Below are positions 34,057 to 43,207 of a stretch of DNA of 64,000 nucleotides, piece by piece. Both the position numbers and the translations under genes were made by a program. This DNA is from Microbacterium sp. TPD7012. Its GTDB lineage: Bacteria; Actinomycetota; Actinomycetes; Actinomycetales; Microbacteriaceae. Where the stretch lies: the NCBI RefSeq assembly GCF_003075395.1, contig NZ_QDFV01000002.1:186001-250000 (forward strand), given 5' to 3'. Within the stretch, counting starts at the first letter, position 1. Every line of letters begins with the position of its first letter. A model generated the notes under the pieces. That model was not told the origin of the DNA and ran no database searches. It was given only the letters and a program-made list of their open reading frames with translations.

Positions 34057-34794
34057 ATGGCCACACGCACGCGTCTCGCAGCCGTCCTCTCGTCCCTCGC
34101 CGCGATCGCGCTCCTCGGTGCGGGCTGCACGGCGACGCCCGGTGCCGTGACGCCGACGAACTCACCCGCACCGAGCTCGACGACCGGTGACGATGCCGGC
34201 GACATCGAGGGCGTTCTCCTTGACGAGGGACGCATGTTCGCCGTGGTCACCTGGGGGTCGTCCGGGTGCATCCCGCAGGTCGACGAGGTCTCGGCAGAGG
34301 GCCAGACGGTCACCGTGAACCTCGTGGACCTCGACGCCGAGGACGGCAAGGAGAAGGTGTGCACGGCCGACTTCGCGCCGCGCGCGAGCATCGGAGCCCT
34401 CCCCGAGGGAGTGGATCCCACCGCCGAGATCACCCTGCAGGTCACCTACGGGGACATCGTCGACGATGTCGAGCTCGACGGCGATGCCGCCTTCACCGGG
34501 AAGCCCGGGAGCTCGACCGAGTATCAGCCGTCGGCCGGCTGGTTCGACGACGGCAGCCTGGTGCTGCTCACGTGGGGCTCCTCCTCGTGCGCTCCGGTCG
34601 TCGAGGCCGTCGAGGGGTCCGGCAACTCGGGAACGGTCACGTTCGTCACGGATGCCGACCAGGTGTGCACCATGGACATGGCGCCGCGGGCGACGATCAT
34701 CGCTTTCCCCGACGATGACGTGGACGACGACGACTTCACGCTGACTCTCACCGGCGGCGGCCTCGAGGGCACCGTGAAGGTGCTCAGCAGCTGA
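34057..34794 (+). CDS. Putative lipoprotein with duplicated domain
   Basis: 245 residues. The signal ends in a lipobox (ALLGAGC, Cys near residue 25), so the protein should be lipid-anchored outside the membrane. A Thr/Ser/Pro linker follows, then two similar halves: each contains a WGSSxC motif (TWGSSGCIPQVDEV and TWGSSSCAPVVEAV) and a C-T-x-D-x-A-P-R-A motif. This internal duplication suggests two small beta domains, each with a possible disulfide. Family and function are not recognised. Confidence 0.8.
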   Translation: MATRTRLAAVLSSLAAIALLGAGCTATPGAVTPTNSPAPSSTTGDDAGDIEGVLLDEGRMFAVVTWGSSGCIPQVDEVSAEGQTVTVNLVDLDAEDGKEKVCTADFAPRASIGALPEGVDPTAEITLQVTYGDIVDDVELDGDAAFTGKPGSSTEYQPSAGWFDDGSLVLLTWGSSSCAPVVEAVEGSGNSGTVTFVTDADQVCTMDMAPRATIIAFPDDDVDDDDFTLTLTGGGLEGTVKVLSS

Positions 34795-34818
34795 CCGGTG
34801 CCCGGCGCTCCGCCGGGC

Positions 34819-35817
34819 TCAGAGCATCGACACCGGGTGCCCGGCGGGCAGCGCGAGCAGCAGCGCGCCGGGGTCGGCCCGGCAGGTGATGCGCACCGCC
34901 TCGCCGAACTCGTCTCCGTCGAGCTCGACAGGAGTCGGACCGGGAGCCGCGGCCTCCGCCGCCGCTCCTCGGAAGTAGTGCACCGAGGCGTCTCTGCCGC
35001 GACGCTTCAGCACGCGGCGTCCGGCCCGGAAGCGTCGCAGGACCGAGTTGTCCCACCAGATCTTCCGCCAGACGCCGAGCCAGCCGAGCACGCCCGTGGG
35101 CTGGATGACGGCGACGTCGAGCGTCGCGTCGGTGATGGAGGCATCGGGGATCAGCGCGATCCCGGCCGGGAGCGTGCCGCAGTTCGCGAAGAGGATGCTG
35201 TGCACCTTCGTGGAGTGCAGGCGTCCGTCGTCGATCTGGTACACGGCCCGGAAGGGCCTGGCCCGCGGGAGCGACCGCGCCGCACCGTCGACGTAGGCGA
35301 TCCAGCCCACGGACTTCTTGAGGTCGGAGCGCGTGTTCGCGATCATGTCGGCATCCAGGCCGATGCCGGCCAGCACCACGAAGGCGTGCTCCGACTCCTC
35401 GCCGTTCGCGCGGCTCACGCGCGCCCAGCCGATGTCGATCGGATGCCGGAAGTCGCCGAGCGCCGCGCGGATCATCTCCGCGGGATCGCCGAGCGGGAGT
35501 CCCAGGTTGCGCGCCAGCAGGTTGCCGGTGCCGCTCGGCAGGATGGCCAGCGGCACACCCGTGTTCGCGATCGCCTCGGAGACCGCGCGCACGGTGCCGT
35601 CACCGCCCGCCACGAGCACGACGTCGACGCCGCGGGCCAACGCCTGCGCGGTCGCCGCCTGGCCGGCGTCCTCGACGGTCGTCGGATAGAAGGCCGGATG
35701 CTCCCACCCGGCCTCCCTCGACAGATCGCGCACCGCGGCGCGGAGTCGCTTGCCGTCGACCTTGATCGGGTTGTAGACGAGCGCCGCCTGTCGTCGGGCG
35801 GAATCGCTCGTGGTCAT
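34819..35817 (-). CDS. Diacylglycerol kinase family (lipid/sphingosine kinase-like) protein
   Basis: 332 residues. The N-terminal catalytic domain has ALVYNPIKVDG, VLVAGGDGTVRAVSEAI and PSGTGNLLARNLGLP, the ATP- and substrate-binding loops of the DagK/YegS superfamily. It probably phosphorylates diacylglycerol or a related lipid in membrane recycling. The C-terminal beta domain is complete. It is divergent from the methionine transporter, with its own leaderless promoter. Confidence 0.93.
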   Translation of the reverse strand: MTTSDSARRQAALVYNPIKVDGKRLRAAVRDLSREAGWEHPAFYPTTVEDAGQAATAQALARGVDVVLVAGGDGTVRAVSEAIANTGVPLAILPSGTGNLLARNLGLPLGDPAEMIRAALGDFRHPIDIGWARVSRANGEESEHAFVVLAGIGLDADMIANTRSDLKKSVGWIAYVDGAARSLPRARPFRAVYQIDDGRLHSTKVHSILFANCGTLPAGIALIPDASITDATLDVAVIQPTGVLGWLGVWRKIWWDNSVLRRFRAGRRVLKRRGRDASVHYFRGAAAEAAAPGPTPVELDGDEFGEAVRITCRADPGALLLALPAGHPVSML

Positions 35818-35823
35818 GGCGCT

Positions 35824-35829
35824 ACTCTA
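35824..35829 (-). promoter_or_regulatory. -10 box, leaderless promoter of the lipid-kinase-like gene
   Basis: TAGAGT, six bases, ATG at 35817. Confidence 0.6.
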
Positions 35830-36024
35830 ATCCCGGCATCGGCCCCCTCTTCTCCGGCGACGCAGGCCCCCGTGTTTCCGTGCGTTACCTCCGGGATCGT
35901 GTGCTCCCTCGCCCCGCGGCTAACGTCGGAAGTCATCCCGCATCTCCCCGCGCCGCCGTCCCGATCGGCCGGCGCGGACGATGGACGCACTCCCGACGAC
36001 CGGCCCACCTCGCAGGAGCACGAC

Positions 36025-36984
36025 ATGTCAGAGCAGAACCAGACCCAGAACGAGATCGACGCGCACCTCTCGAAGCAGAAGTCGCGCACGCGCCTGTGGC
36101 TGATCGGCGGGGCCGTCGCGGTCGTCGCGATCGCCGCCGCGTTCGTGATCCCGATCGTCGTGCAGAACTCCGCCCCCGAGGCCTCCGGCGACGGCGCGGA
36201 GGAGCTGATCCCCCTGACGATCGCCGACACCGCGCAGAGCGACTTCCAGGACGCCATCATCGAGGTCGGCAAGGAGAACGGGCTCGACCTCACCTTCGTG
36301 AACTTCGACGACCCCTACCTGCCGAACACCGCCCTCGTCGAGGGCGAGGTCGACGGCAACTCCTTCCAGCACGTCGCCTGGCTCAGCCAATTCAACAAGG
36401 AGAACGGGTCGGACATCACGCCGGTCTTCTCGACCGTGATCTCGGCATGGGGACTGTTCTCGGACGATCTCGACTCCGCCGACGACATCCCGGAGGGTGC
36501 CAAGGTCGCCGTGCCCGACGACCCGGCGAACTTCTCCCGCGCCCTCTTCATCCTGCAGACGGCCGGTGTCATCGAGGTCGACGAGAACGCCGGCGTCTTC
36601 CCGACCGAGGAGGACATCACGTCGAACCCGCGCGGCATCGAGCTCGTGCGCATCGCCCACGAATCGGTGCAGACCAGCTACAGCGACCCGACCATCTCCG
36701 CCGTCGTGATCGCGACCGACGACTTCGACCCCGCGCTCGAGATCACCAGCGACGACGCCCTCGTGCTCGAGGACTCCTCGGCCACCACGTCGAGCCCGTA
36801 CGTGATCGTGGTCGCGACGACCGCAGACCGCGCCGACGACCCGGCCTGGGCGCTGCTGGAGAAGACCTACCGCGACAAGCGCGTGGTCGCGGCCCTCGAA
36901 GAGGAGAAGCGCGGCGAGGCCACCATCGTCGAACTCCCCGTCGACGACCTCCGCAAGGCGCTCGCCGAGCTCGTCGCCCAGTAG
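36025..36984 (+). CDS. metQ: Methionine-type ABC transporter substrate-binding protein (MetQ/NlpA family)
   Basis: 319 residues. The N-terminus is unusual: about 25 polar residues, then one hydrophobic segment (about 27-50) with no lipobox Cys, so it looks like a signal anchor rather than the typical lipoprotein. The NlpA domain follows (LTIADTAQSDFQDAIIEVGKENG, FQHVAWLSQFNKENG, VAVPDDPANFSRALFILQ). It should deliver methionine to MetNI. AGGAG lies about eight bases before the ATG. The leader of about 90 bases holds a CCGCGCCG/CGGCGCGG hairpin (35948-35977) but no S-box that I can recognise. Confidence 0.92.
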   Translation: MSEQNQTQNEIDAHLSKQKSRTRLWLIGGAVAVVAIAAAFVIPIVVQNSAPEASGDGAEELIPLTIADTAQSDFQDAIIEVGKENGLDLTFVNFDDPYLPNTALVEGEVDGNSFQHVAWLSQFNKENGSDITPVFSTVISAWGLFSDDLDSADDIPEGAKVAVPDDPANFSRALFILQTAGVIEVDENAGVFPTEEDITSNPRGIELVRIAHESVQTSYSDPTISAVVIATDDFDPALEITSDDALVLEDSSATTSSPYVIVVATTADRADDPAWALLEKTYRDKRVVAALEEEKRGEATIVELPVDDLRKALAELVAQ

Positions 36985-37028
36985 TCCGCCACGGTGCGGA
37001 GCAGCCGCACGACCAGACCGAGGATCGA

Positions 37029-38054
37029 ATGACAGAGCGCATCCAGCTCTCCGGGGTGTCGAAGGACTACCCCGCCCGAGGGAAGGGCGAGCCCGTCCGG
37101 GTGCTCCGCGATGTCGACATCACGGTGCATGCCGGAGAGGTCTACGGACTGATCGGGCGTTCCGGAGCGGGCAAGTCCACGCTGCTGCGCATGATCAACG
37201 GTCTCGAGGCTCCCACCGAGGGGCGCGTGCTGGTCGACGGTGTCGATGTGCACGCACTGCCGCCCGCCGAGCTGCGCACGCTGCGGCACGGCATCGGGAT
37301 GGTGTTCCAGCAGTTCAACCTCTGGAACTCGCGCACGGTCTTCAGCAACATCGCCACGCCCCTCAAGCTCGCGGGATGGAAGGACGACGAGATCTCGCGG
37401 CGCGTGGCCGAGCTGCTCGACTTCGTGGGGCTCGGCGGCAAGGCCTTCGCGCGTCCGCGGCAGCTCTCCGGCGGTCAGAAGCAGCGTGTGGGGATCGCCC
37501 GCGCGATCGCGGCGAAGCCGTCGGTGCTGTTGGCCGACGAGGCGACGAGCGCGCTCGATCCGCAGACGACGACCGAGATCGTCGACCTGCTCCGCTCGGT
37601 GAATCAGGAGTTCGGGATCACGATCGTCGTGGTGACGCACGAGATGGACGTGATGAGCCAGCTGGCCGACCGCGTCTCGATCCTCAGCGACGGCGACGTC
37701 GTCGAATCGGGGGACATCCACCAGATCCTCGCCCGGCCGCAGCATCCGGTCACCGCGAACCTGGTCGGCTCGTACACGCGCACGTTCCTCAGCGACGCGC
37801 AGCGCGCCGAGCTGGCATCGAGCTTCGCCGGTCGCCGCATCTCGGTGGCGATGGACGGCGCGGTCGCGGAAGGGCCGCTGCTCTCGTCGCTCGCCCGCAT
37901 CCACGAGGTCGACTTCTCGATCATCCAGGGCGGCGTCGCGCGCGTGAAGAACCTGCCGTACGGGCAGCTCAGCCTCGCGCTCCACGGTGAGGACGCCGCC
38001 GTCGACCGGTTCGTGGCTGCGCTCTCGACCCGGACGGAGGTGACGACATGGTGA
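37029..38054 (+). CDS. metN: Methionine-type ABC transporter ATP-binding protein
   Basis: 341 residues. Walker A is GRSGAGKST, the signature LSGGQKQRVGIARA, and Walker B VLLADEATSALDP. A C-terminal NIL-like domain (about 265-341, VDFSIIQGGVARVKN) senses methionine in MetN homologues and inhibits transport. It overlaps metI by 7 bp. The order Q-N-I is common in Gram-positive bacteria. Confidence 0.94.
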   Translation: MTERIQLSGVSKDYPARGKGEPVRVLRDVDITVHAGEVYGLIGRSGAGKSTLLRMINGLEAPTEGRVLVDGVDVHALPPAELRTLRHGIGMVFQQFNLWNSRTVFSNIATPLKLAGWKDDEISRRVAELLDFVGLGGKAFARPRQLSGGQKQRVGIARAIAAKPSVLLADEATSALDPQTTTEIVDLLRSVNQEFGITIVVVTHEMDVMSQLADRVSILSDGDVVESGDIHQILARPQHPVTANLVGSYTRTFLSDAQRAELASSFAGRRISVAMDGAVAEGPLLSSLARIHEVDFSIIQGGVARVKNLPYGQLSLALHGEDAAVDRFVAALSTRTEVTTW

Positions 38055-38722
38055 GCCTCGACGTCCTCGACCTCGACGTGGTGATCCCGAAGGTCGCCCG
38101 CGCGCTCGGCGAGACGCTCTTCATGGTCTCGGTCGCGTTCTTCCTCGCCTCGGTGATCGGCCTGATCCTCGGGATCTTCCTCTACGCCACGCGCCCGGGA
38201 CAGCTGCTGCACAGCCGCATCGTGCACACGACCCTGAACATCGTCGTGAACACGCTGCGCCCGATCCCGTTCATCATCCTGCTCATCGCCCTGACGCCGC
38301 TCACCCGCGCCCTCATCGGCACCAGCATCGGGCCGGCTGCCGCGATCCTGCCGCTGACGATCGCGGCTTCCGTCGGCATCGCGCGCGTCGCCGAGTCGAA
38401 TCTCGTCGCGGTCGATCCCGGTGTCATCGAGGCGGCCAAGGCCTTCGGAGCCTCGCCTCTGCACATCCTCTTCGGGTTCGTGGTGCGCGAGGCGTTCGGG
38501 CCGCTGCTCCTGTCGCTGACGTTCATCTTCGTCGCGCTGATCGACGCGACAGCCGTCGCCGGAGCGGTCGGCGGCGGCGGACTCGGAAACCTCGCCCTCA
38601 CGTACGGATACCAGCGCTTCGACTACGCCGTCATGATCCTCATCATCATCGTGCTGATCGCCCTGGTGCAGCTGGTGCAGTTCATCGGCAACCGGATCGC
38701 CCGGCACTTCATCGACGGATGA
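38048..38722 (+). CDS. metI: Methionine-type ABC transporter permease
   Basis: 224 residues with five membrane segments. The family core ALGETLFMVSVAFFLASVIGLILG and the cytoplasmic EAAKAFGASP coupling motif are present, followed by DATAVAGAVGGGGLGNLAL, typical of MetI. It couples with MetN. Its stop overlaps the next gene by 4 bp, tying an oxidoreductase into the same transcript. Confidence 0.94.
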   Translation: MVSLDVLDLDVVIPKVARALGETLFMVSVAFFLASVIGLILGIFLYATRPGQLLHSRIVHTTLNIVVNTLRPIPFIILLIALTPLTRALIGTSIGPAAAILPLTIAASVGIARVAESNLVAVDPGVIEAAKAFGASPLHILFGFVVREAFGPLLLSLTFIFVALIDATAVAGAVGGGGLGNLALTYGYQRFDYAVMILIIIVLIALVQLVQFIGNRIARHFIDG

Positions 38723-39681
38723 CGTCGACCGCGCGCCGTGACCACGCCGCCCTCGCACGCCGACGTGTCGTCGTCGTGGGGGCGGGCGTGGTCGGCGCGT
38801 GCGTCGCGGCGCGGATCGCCGAGCGCGGAGCGGATGTCGTCCTGCTCGCCGCCGAGCCGGCCGGGAGCACGGAAGCCTCACGGGCGAGCTTCGCCTGGGT
38901 GAACGACCATGGCAAGGAACCGGCGTCGTATCGGCGGTTGAATGCCGACGGTCGGCGTCGGCACGCCGAGCGCTCCGCCGCACACGACATCCCGTGGTTC
39001 ATCCGCACGGGAGCCGAGATCGACGGCGTCCTGTATCCCGATGACGGCTACGTCGACACGGCGGCATTCCTCGCGGCGCAGCTCGCCGATCTTCGCAGCG
39101 CCGGCGGCACGGTGCGTGATGCGACGCCTGTGGCCTCGCTGGAGCACCTGCGCGGCCTCGTCGGCCCGGCGGACCTGATCGTCGTGGCGGCCGGCACCGG
39201 CACCGCTGCGCTGGTCGCGGCGGTGTCTCCGCGGGTGCAGCGGCTGTCGTCCTCGGCCGGCGACGACGGCTTCCTGGCACGGATCGAGGTCGACGGGCAT
39301 CCGATCGACCGCATCCGCTCCGTCGCCGGGCTCCAGGTGCGCCCCGACGGCGACGGGCGGATCGCCGCGCAGAGCCTGCGCATCGAAGCCGATCTGCGGG
39401 ATGCCGGCGTCACGGCATCCGTCGACACGGTCTGGCCGGCCCTGCGCGACGAGATCGAGCACGCGCTCGGATGGCGAGTCCCCGCCGCGGCGCGCGTGCG
39501 CGTCGACCACGCGGCGCGCCCGCACGCCGCCGACGGGATGCCGCTCGTCGGCGCCGTCGCGGATGATGTGTATGTGGCCCTCACGCACAGCGGCGTCACG
39601 CTCGCCCCCCTGCTCGGCGAGCTGATCGCTCGAGACCTCGACGGCGACGCCGATCCCCGGCTCGTCCCCCTCCGCCCCTGA
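38719..39681 (+). CDS. FAD-dependent oxidoreductase (DAO family)
   Basis: 320 residues. The FAD-binding motif VVVVGAGVVGACVAARIAERGADVVLL is near the N-terminus, and the C-terminal RPHAADGMPLVGAVADDVYVALTHSG motif closes the flavin site. This layout is that of D-amino-acid or sarcosine oxidases. The 4-bp overlap with metI suggests a role in amino acid use, for example oxidation of a methionine-related or D-amino acid (inference). It is shorter than most family members (about 370-400). Confidence 0.88.
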   Translation: MTSTARRDHAALARRRVVVVGAGVVGACVAARIAERGADVVLLAAEPAGSTEASRASFAWVNDHGKEPASYRRLNADGRRRHAERSAAHDIPWFIRTGAEIDGVLYPDDGYVDTAAFLAAQLADLRSAGGTVRDATPVASLEHLRGLVGPADLIVVAAGTGTAALVAAVSPRVQRLSSSAGDDGFLARIEVDGHPIDRIRSVAGLQVRPDGDGRIAAQSLRIEADLRDAGVTASVDTVWPALRDEIEHALGWRVPAAARVRVDHAARPHAADGMPLVGAVADDVYVALTHSGVTLAPLLGELIARDLDGDADPRLVPLRP

Positions 39682-39696
39682 ACCGATCGGACCCCC

Positions 39697-40890
39697 ATGA
39701 CCGACCTCGCCCCGACTCCGAGCACCCTGCTGGCCGGGCTCCCTGCGCGCCAGGGCTTCGGCGATGCGACGCTCATCCGGCTCGCACCGGGCTCGATCGA
39801 TCTCGGCGGCGGAAACCCGGCCACGGATCTGCTTCCCCTGGACATCTATCGCGACGCGTTCCGCGCCGTGACCGAGAGCGCGGATTTCGCGCCGCTCCTC
39901 AAGTACACGCCCGCCCCGGGCCTGCCGCAGCTGCGCGCGGCGATCGCCGCGCGCGAGGGCGTGTCCGCCGACCGGATCCTCGTGACGAACGGCGGAGCGC
40001 ACGGCCTCGCCCTCGCCGTGCTCAGCACGCTCGATCCGGGGGACCTGATCGTCGTCGACGACCCGGTGTATCCGCTCTTCCTCCGTGTGCTCGACCTGAT
40101 CGGCGTCGAGGTCGCCCCCGTCGCGGTGGGACCGGACGGCATCGACGTGGACGAGCTCGAGCGGCGCCTCCGTGCCGGGCTCCGCCCCAAGGCGCTGTTC
40201 ACCGTCCCGACGTTCCAGAACCCGTCCGGAGTCACGCTGAGCGCCGAGAAGGAAGCCGCACTCGTCGCCCTCGCCGAGAAGTACGGGTTCACGATCATCG
40301 CCGACGACCCCTACCGTGCCATCTCGTTCCCCGGCGTCGCGGTGCCCGACCGTCGCGCGTTCCGCGCGTCCGATCGGGTGATCGCGGTGAACACGTTCTC
40401 GAAGACGCTCGGGCCCGGACTGCGTCTCGGCTGGATCGTGCTCGCGGCCGGGCTCTCGGAGCGCGTCACCCGCCTGCGCAACCGGCTCGACGGCCAGACC
40501 AGCGGCATCCTTCAGGCCGTCGTCGAGCGGATGCTGGGCGACGAGCGACTGGACGCCTCGATCACCGCGGCGGGCGCGGGGTACGCCCGCAAGGCCCAGG
40601 TGCTGGTCACGGCGCTGCGGACGGAGTTCGGCGACGCGGTCGAGGTGGCGGAGCCGCAGGGCGGGTTCTTCGCGTGGGCGCGTCTCGGCTGTGACCTCGA
40701 CTTCGCGCAGCTCTTCGAGGCCGCACAGGACCGCGGCGTCACCTACCAGCGGGGCGAGTGGTTCGCGGCTGAGGGTGAGGGCTTCCGTGGGTTCGCTCGT
40801 CTGTCGTTCTCGGAGGTGAGCGAGCAGGACCTGACCGAGGGCGTGGCACGTCTCGCTCAGGCGTGGCGGGAGCTCACCGGGCGCGGCTGA
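39697..40890 (+). CDS. PLP-dependent aminotransferase class I/II (MocR/PatA-like fold)
   Basis: 397 residues. The PLP-lysine region is NTFSKTLGPGLRLGWIV, with TNGGAHGLALAVLSTLDPGD and VPTFQNPSGVTLSAEK upstream, all characteristic of fold type I subgroup aminotransferases. The substrate is not evident. It lies 15 bp after the FAD oxidoreductase, so both probably share the met transporter operon. This combination hints at uptake and breakdown of one amino acid. Confidence 0.92.
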   Translation: MTDLAPTPSTLLAGLPARQGFGDATLIRLAPGSIDLGGGNPATDLLPLDIYRDAFRAVTESADFAPLLKYTPAPGLPQLRAAIAAREGVSADRILVTNGGAHGLALAVLSTLDPGDLIVVDDPVYPLFLRVLDLIGVEVAPVAVGPDGIDVDELERRLRAGLRPKALFTVPTFQNPSGVTLSAEKEAALVALAEKYGFTIIADDPYRAISFPGVAVPDRRAFRASDRVIAVNTFSKTLGPGLRLGWIVLAAGLSERVTRLRNRLDGQTSGILQAVVERMLGDERLDASITAAGAGYARKAQVLVTALRTEFGDAVEVAEPQGGFFAWARLGCDLDFAQLFEAAQDRGVTYQRGEWFAAEGEGFRGFARLSFSEVSEQDLTEGVARLAQAWRELTGRG

Positions 40891-40908
40891 CGCCCCCGGC
40901 ACGCGCTC

Positions 40909-40914
40909 TAGACT
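40909..40914 (+). promoter_or_regulatory. -10 box, leaderless promoter of serS
   Basis: TAGACT, six bases, ATG at 40921. Confidence 0.65.
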
Positions 40915-40920
40915 TGGTGG

Positions 40921-42237
40921 ATGATCGACCTCGCACTCCTCCGCGACCAGCCGGAGATCGTCCGCCGTTCGCAGGCCGCCCGTGGAAACGACCAGGGCAC
41001 CGTCGACATCGCACTCGAGGCCGACCGATCGCGTCGTGCCGCGTTGACGACGTTCGAGGAGCTGCGCGCCGAGCAGAACGCGTTCGGCAAGCAGGTCGCG
41101 AAGGCGCCGAAGGACGAGAAGGCGGCTCTCGTCGCCCAGGCCAAGGAGCTCGCCGACCGCGTCAAGCAGGCGCAGCAGGCGGCGAACGAGGCATCGGAGT
41201 CGGCGGCGGCGGCGCTCGCCCGGATCGAGAACGTCGTGATCGACGGCGTCCCGGCGGGCGGCGAGGCCGACTTCGTCGAGCTGCGCCGCGTCGGCGACGT
41301 GCCCGCCTTCGACTTCGAGCCCCGTGACCACCTCGAGCTCGGCGAGCTCCTCGGGGCGATCGACATGGAACGCGGTGCGAAGGTGTCGGGTGCGCGCTTC
41401 TACTTCCTCCGCGGCATCGGCGCGCGCCTCGAGATCGCCCTCATGAACCTCGCCCTCGACAAGGCGCTGCAGAACGGCTTCGTGCCGCTGATCACGCCGA
41501 CCCTCGTGCGGCCGGAGATCATGCAGGGAACCGGCTTCCTCGGCGAGCACGCCGACGAGGTCTACCACCTCGACAAGGACGACGACCTGTACCTCGTCGG
41601 CACCAGCGAGGTCGCGCTCGCCGGGTACCACAAGGACGAGATCGTCGATCTGACGGACGGCGCCCTCCGCTACGCCGGCTGGTCCACCTGCTACCGCCGC
41701 GAGGCCGGCTCGCACGGCAAGGACACCCGCGGCATCATCCGGGTCCACCAGTTCAACAAGCTCGAGATGTTCGTCTACACGAACCCCGACGACGCGGAGG
41801 CCGAGCACCTCCGCCTCGTCGCGCTGCAGGAGGAGATGCTCACCTCGCTCGGCCTCGCCTACCGCGTGATCGACGTCGCGGCCGGCGATCTGGGGTCGAG
41901 CGCCGCACGCAAGTACGACATCGAGGCCTGGGTTCCGACCCAGGGGGCGTTCCGCGAGCTCACGTCGACCTCGAACTGCACGACCTTCCAGGCGCGCCGG
42001 CTGGACGTGCGTCACCGGCCCGCCCCTTCGACGGGCTCGGGGACCCAGGGTGCAGCGGAGGGGGCTGCGAAGACGCAGCACGTGGCCACGCTCAACGGCA
42101 CCCTCGCCACCACGCGCTGGATCGTCGCTCTGCTCGAGACCCACCAGCAGGCCGACGGATCGGTGCGCGTGCCCGAGGTGCTGCGCCCGTACCTCGGCGG
42201 ACTCGACGTGATCCGCCCGCAGGGATCCACCTCATGA
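40921..42237 (+). CDS. serS: Seryl-tRNA synthetase with a repeat-encoded insertion
   Basis: 438 residues. It charges tRNA-Ser and tRNA-Sec with serine. The N-terminal coiled-coil arm (about 25-100), motif 2 ([26 protein letters not shown]) and motif 3 region ([16 protein letters not shown]) are present. Between RLDVRHR and [11 protein letters not shown], residues 367-383 ([17 protein letters not shown]) replace a loop that is only a few residues long in relatives. The DNA there is a family A palindromic repeat. The frame is preserved, so the enzyme is presumably functional; it is the only serS in the window. The 3' end overlaps the HAD gene by 4 bp. Confidence 0.96.
   Translation: MIDLALLRDQPEIVRRSQAARGNDQGTVDIALEADRSRRAALTTFEELRAEQNAFGKQVAKAPKDEKAALVAQAKELADRVKQAQQAANEASESAAAALARIENVVIDGVPAGGEADFVELRRVGDVPAFDFEPRDHLELGELLGAIDMERGAKVSGARFYFLRGIGARLEIALMNLALDKALQNGFVPLITPTLVRPEIMQGTGFLGEHADEVYHLDKDDDLYLVGTSEVALAGYHKDEIVDLTDGALRYAGWSTCYRREAGSHGKDTRGIIRVHQFNKLEMFVYTNPDDAEAEHLRLVALQEEMLTSLGLAYRVIDVAAGDLGSSAARKYDIEAWVPTQGAFRELTSTSNCTTFQARRLDVRHRPAPSTGSGTQGAAEGAAKTQHVATLNGTLATTRWIVALLETHQQADGSVRVPEVLRPYLGGLDVIRPQGSTS
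42024..42047 (+). repeat. Palindromic repeat family A inserted in serS
   Basis: CCCTTCGACGGGCTCGGGGA plus CCCA matches the intergenic copies at 12428 and 19231 and the reverse complement of the copy in the GH3 gene (52290-52321). It encodes PSTGSGTQ in this frame. Confidence 0.8.
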
Positions 42238-43055
42238 GCGAACCCTGGCTCGTCGGCCTCGACGTCGACGGCACGATCCTGCTGCAGGACGAGACGATGA
42301 GTCCCGGTGTGCCCGAGGCGGTCGCCCGTGTGCGGGAGGCGGGGCACGAGGTCACCATCGCCACCGGCCGCAGCTGGATGGCGACGCGACGCTATGTCGA
42401 GGAGCTCGGCCTGACGGCGGAGTACGTGGTCTGCTCGAACGGCGCCGTGACCATGCGCCGCGTCGACGGGGAGTGGGAGCGCTGGAAGATCGAGACCTTC
42501 GATCCGCGGCCGGTCCTCGCGCTGCTGCAGGAGCGCCTGCCAGACGCGCGATACATGGTCGAGCTTGCCTCCGCGCAGCGTCTCTACACCGCGCAGCTCG
42601 ACGACTGGACCCTCGACGGCGGCCGCCAGGTCGACTTCGACGAGCTGGGAGCCGAGCCGGTCTCGCGCATCGTCGTCGTCTCGCCGGGCCACGACGAGGA
42701 GGACTTCCACCGGCTGGTGGCGGATGCCGGGCTCAACGAGGTCTCTTACGCGATCGGCTGGACCGCGTGGCTCGACATCGCCCCGCAGGGCGTCGACAAG
42801 GGCACCGCCCTGGAGCAGGTGCGCACCGCGCTCGGCGTCGACGGCAGTCGCGTGCTCGTGGCCGGCGACGGCCGCAACGACATCGGCATGTTCGGCTGGG
42901 CGCGGTCCCACGGAGGCCGTGCGGTGGCGATGGGGCAGGCTCCGGACGAGGTGAAGGATGCCGCGAGCGAGGTCACGGACGACGTGGCCGATGGCGGCCT
43001 GGCGACGGCTCTCGACACGCTTCCAGCACCCGCCCAGGTCGACGCGTCAGAATAG
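42234..43055 (+). CDS. HAD-superfamily hydrolase (Cof-like sugar phosphatase)
   Basis: 273 residues. HAD motif I is [13 protein letters not shown], motif II is in TIATGRSW, motif III is the [11 protein letters not shown]ys, and motif IV is [15 protein letters not shown]. The C2-type cap lies between. It belongs to the Cof/YbjI-like phosphatases acting on sugar or nucleotide phosphates; the substrate is unknown. The ATG overlaps the serS stop. Confidence 0.93.
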   Translation: MSEPWLVGLDVDGTILLQDETMSPGVPEAVARVREAGHEVTIATGRSWMATRRYVEELGLTAEYVVCSNGAVTMRRVDGEWERWKIETFDPRPVLALLQERLPDARYMVELASAQRLYTAQLDDWTLDGGRQVDFDELGAEPVSRIVVVSPGHDEEDFHRLVADAGLNEVSYAIGWTAWLDIAPQGVDKGTALEQVRTALGVDGSRVLVAGDGRNDIGMFGWARSHGGRAVAMGQAPDEVKDAASEVTDDVADGGLATALDTLPAPAQVDASE

Positions 43056-43097
43056 AACTCGGCTAGACTCACGCGTTGTCGGCAGATTCGTCTGTCG

Positions 43098-43182
43098 GGA
43101 GGGTTGTCCGAGCGGCCGATGGAGCTGGTCTTGAAAACCAGTGGGCAGAGATGTCTCGTGGGTTCGAATCCCACACCCTCCG
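43098..43182 (+). tRNA. tRNA-Ser (anticodon TGA)
   Basis: 85 bases, class II tRNA. The acceptor GGAGGGT pairs perfectly with ACCCTCC and the discriminator is G. The anticodon loop is CTTGAAA, there is a long variable arm, and the T loop is GTTCGAA. CCA is not encoded. It lies 25 bp ahead of the LCP gene, in the same direction, so some read-through is possible. Confidence 0.96.
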
Positions 43183-43207
43183 CATACTGAAACCCGAAAG
43201 GCCACGA

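Noticed and set aside
35880..36024. SAM riboswitch ahead of metQ.
   Set aside because: No S-box, SAM-II or SAM-IV core that I could recognise; only one simple hairpin is visible.
42000..42075. A frameshift or sequencing error in serS at the odd loop.
   Set aside because: The frame is intact on both sides and the extra DNA matches a repeat seen elsewhere, so insertion explains it better.
43076..43207. LCP gene starting upstream at 43076.
   Set aside because: That extension runs through the tRNA-Ser gene.
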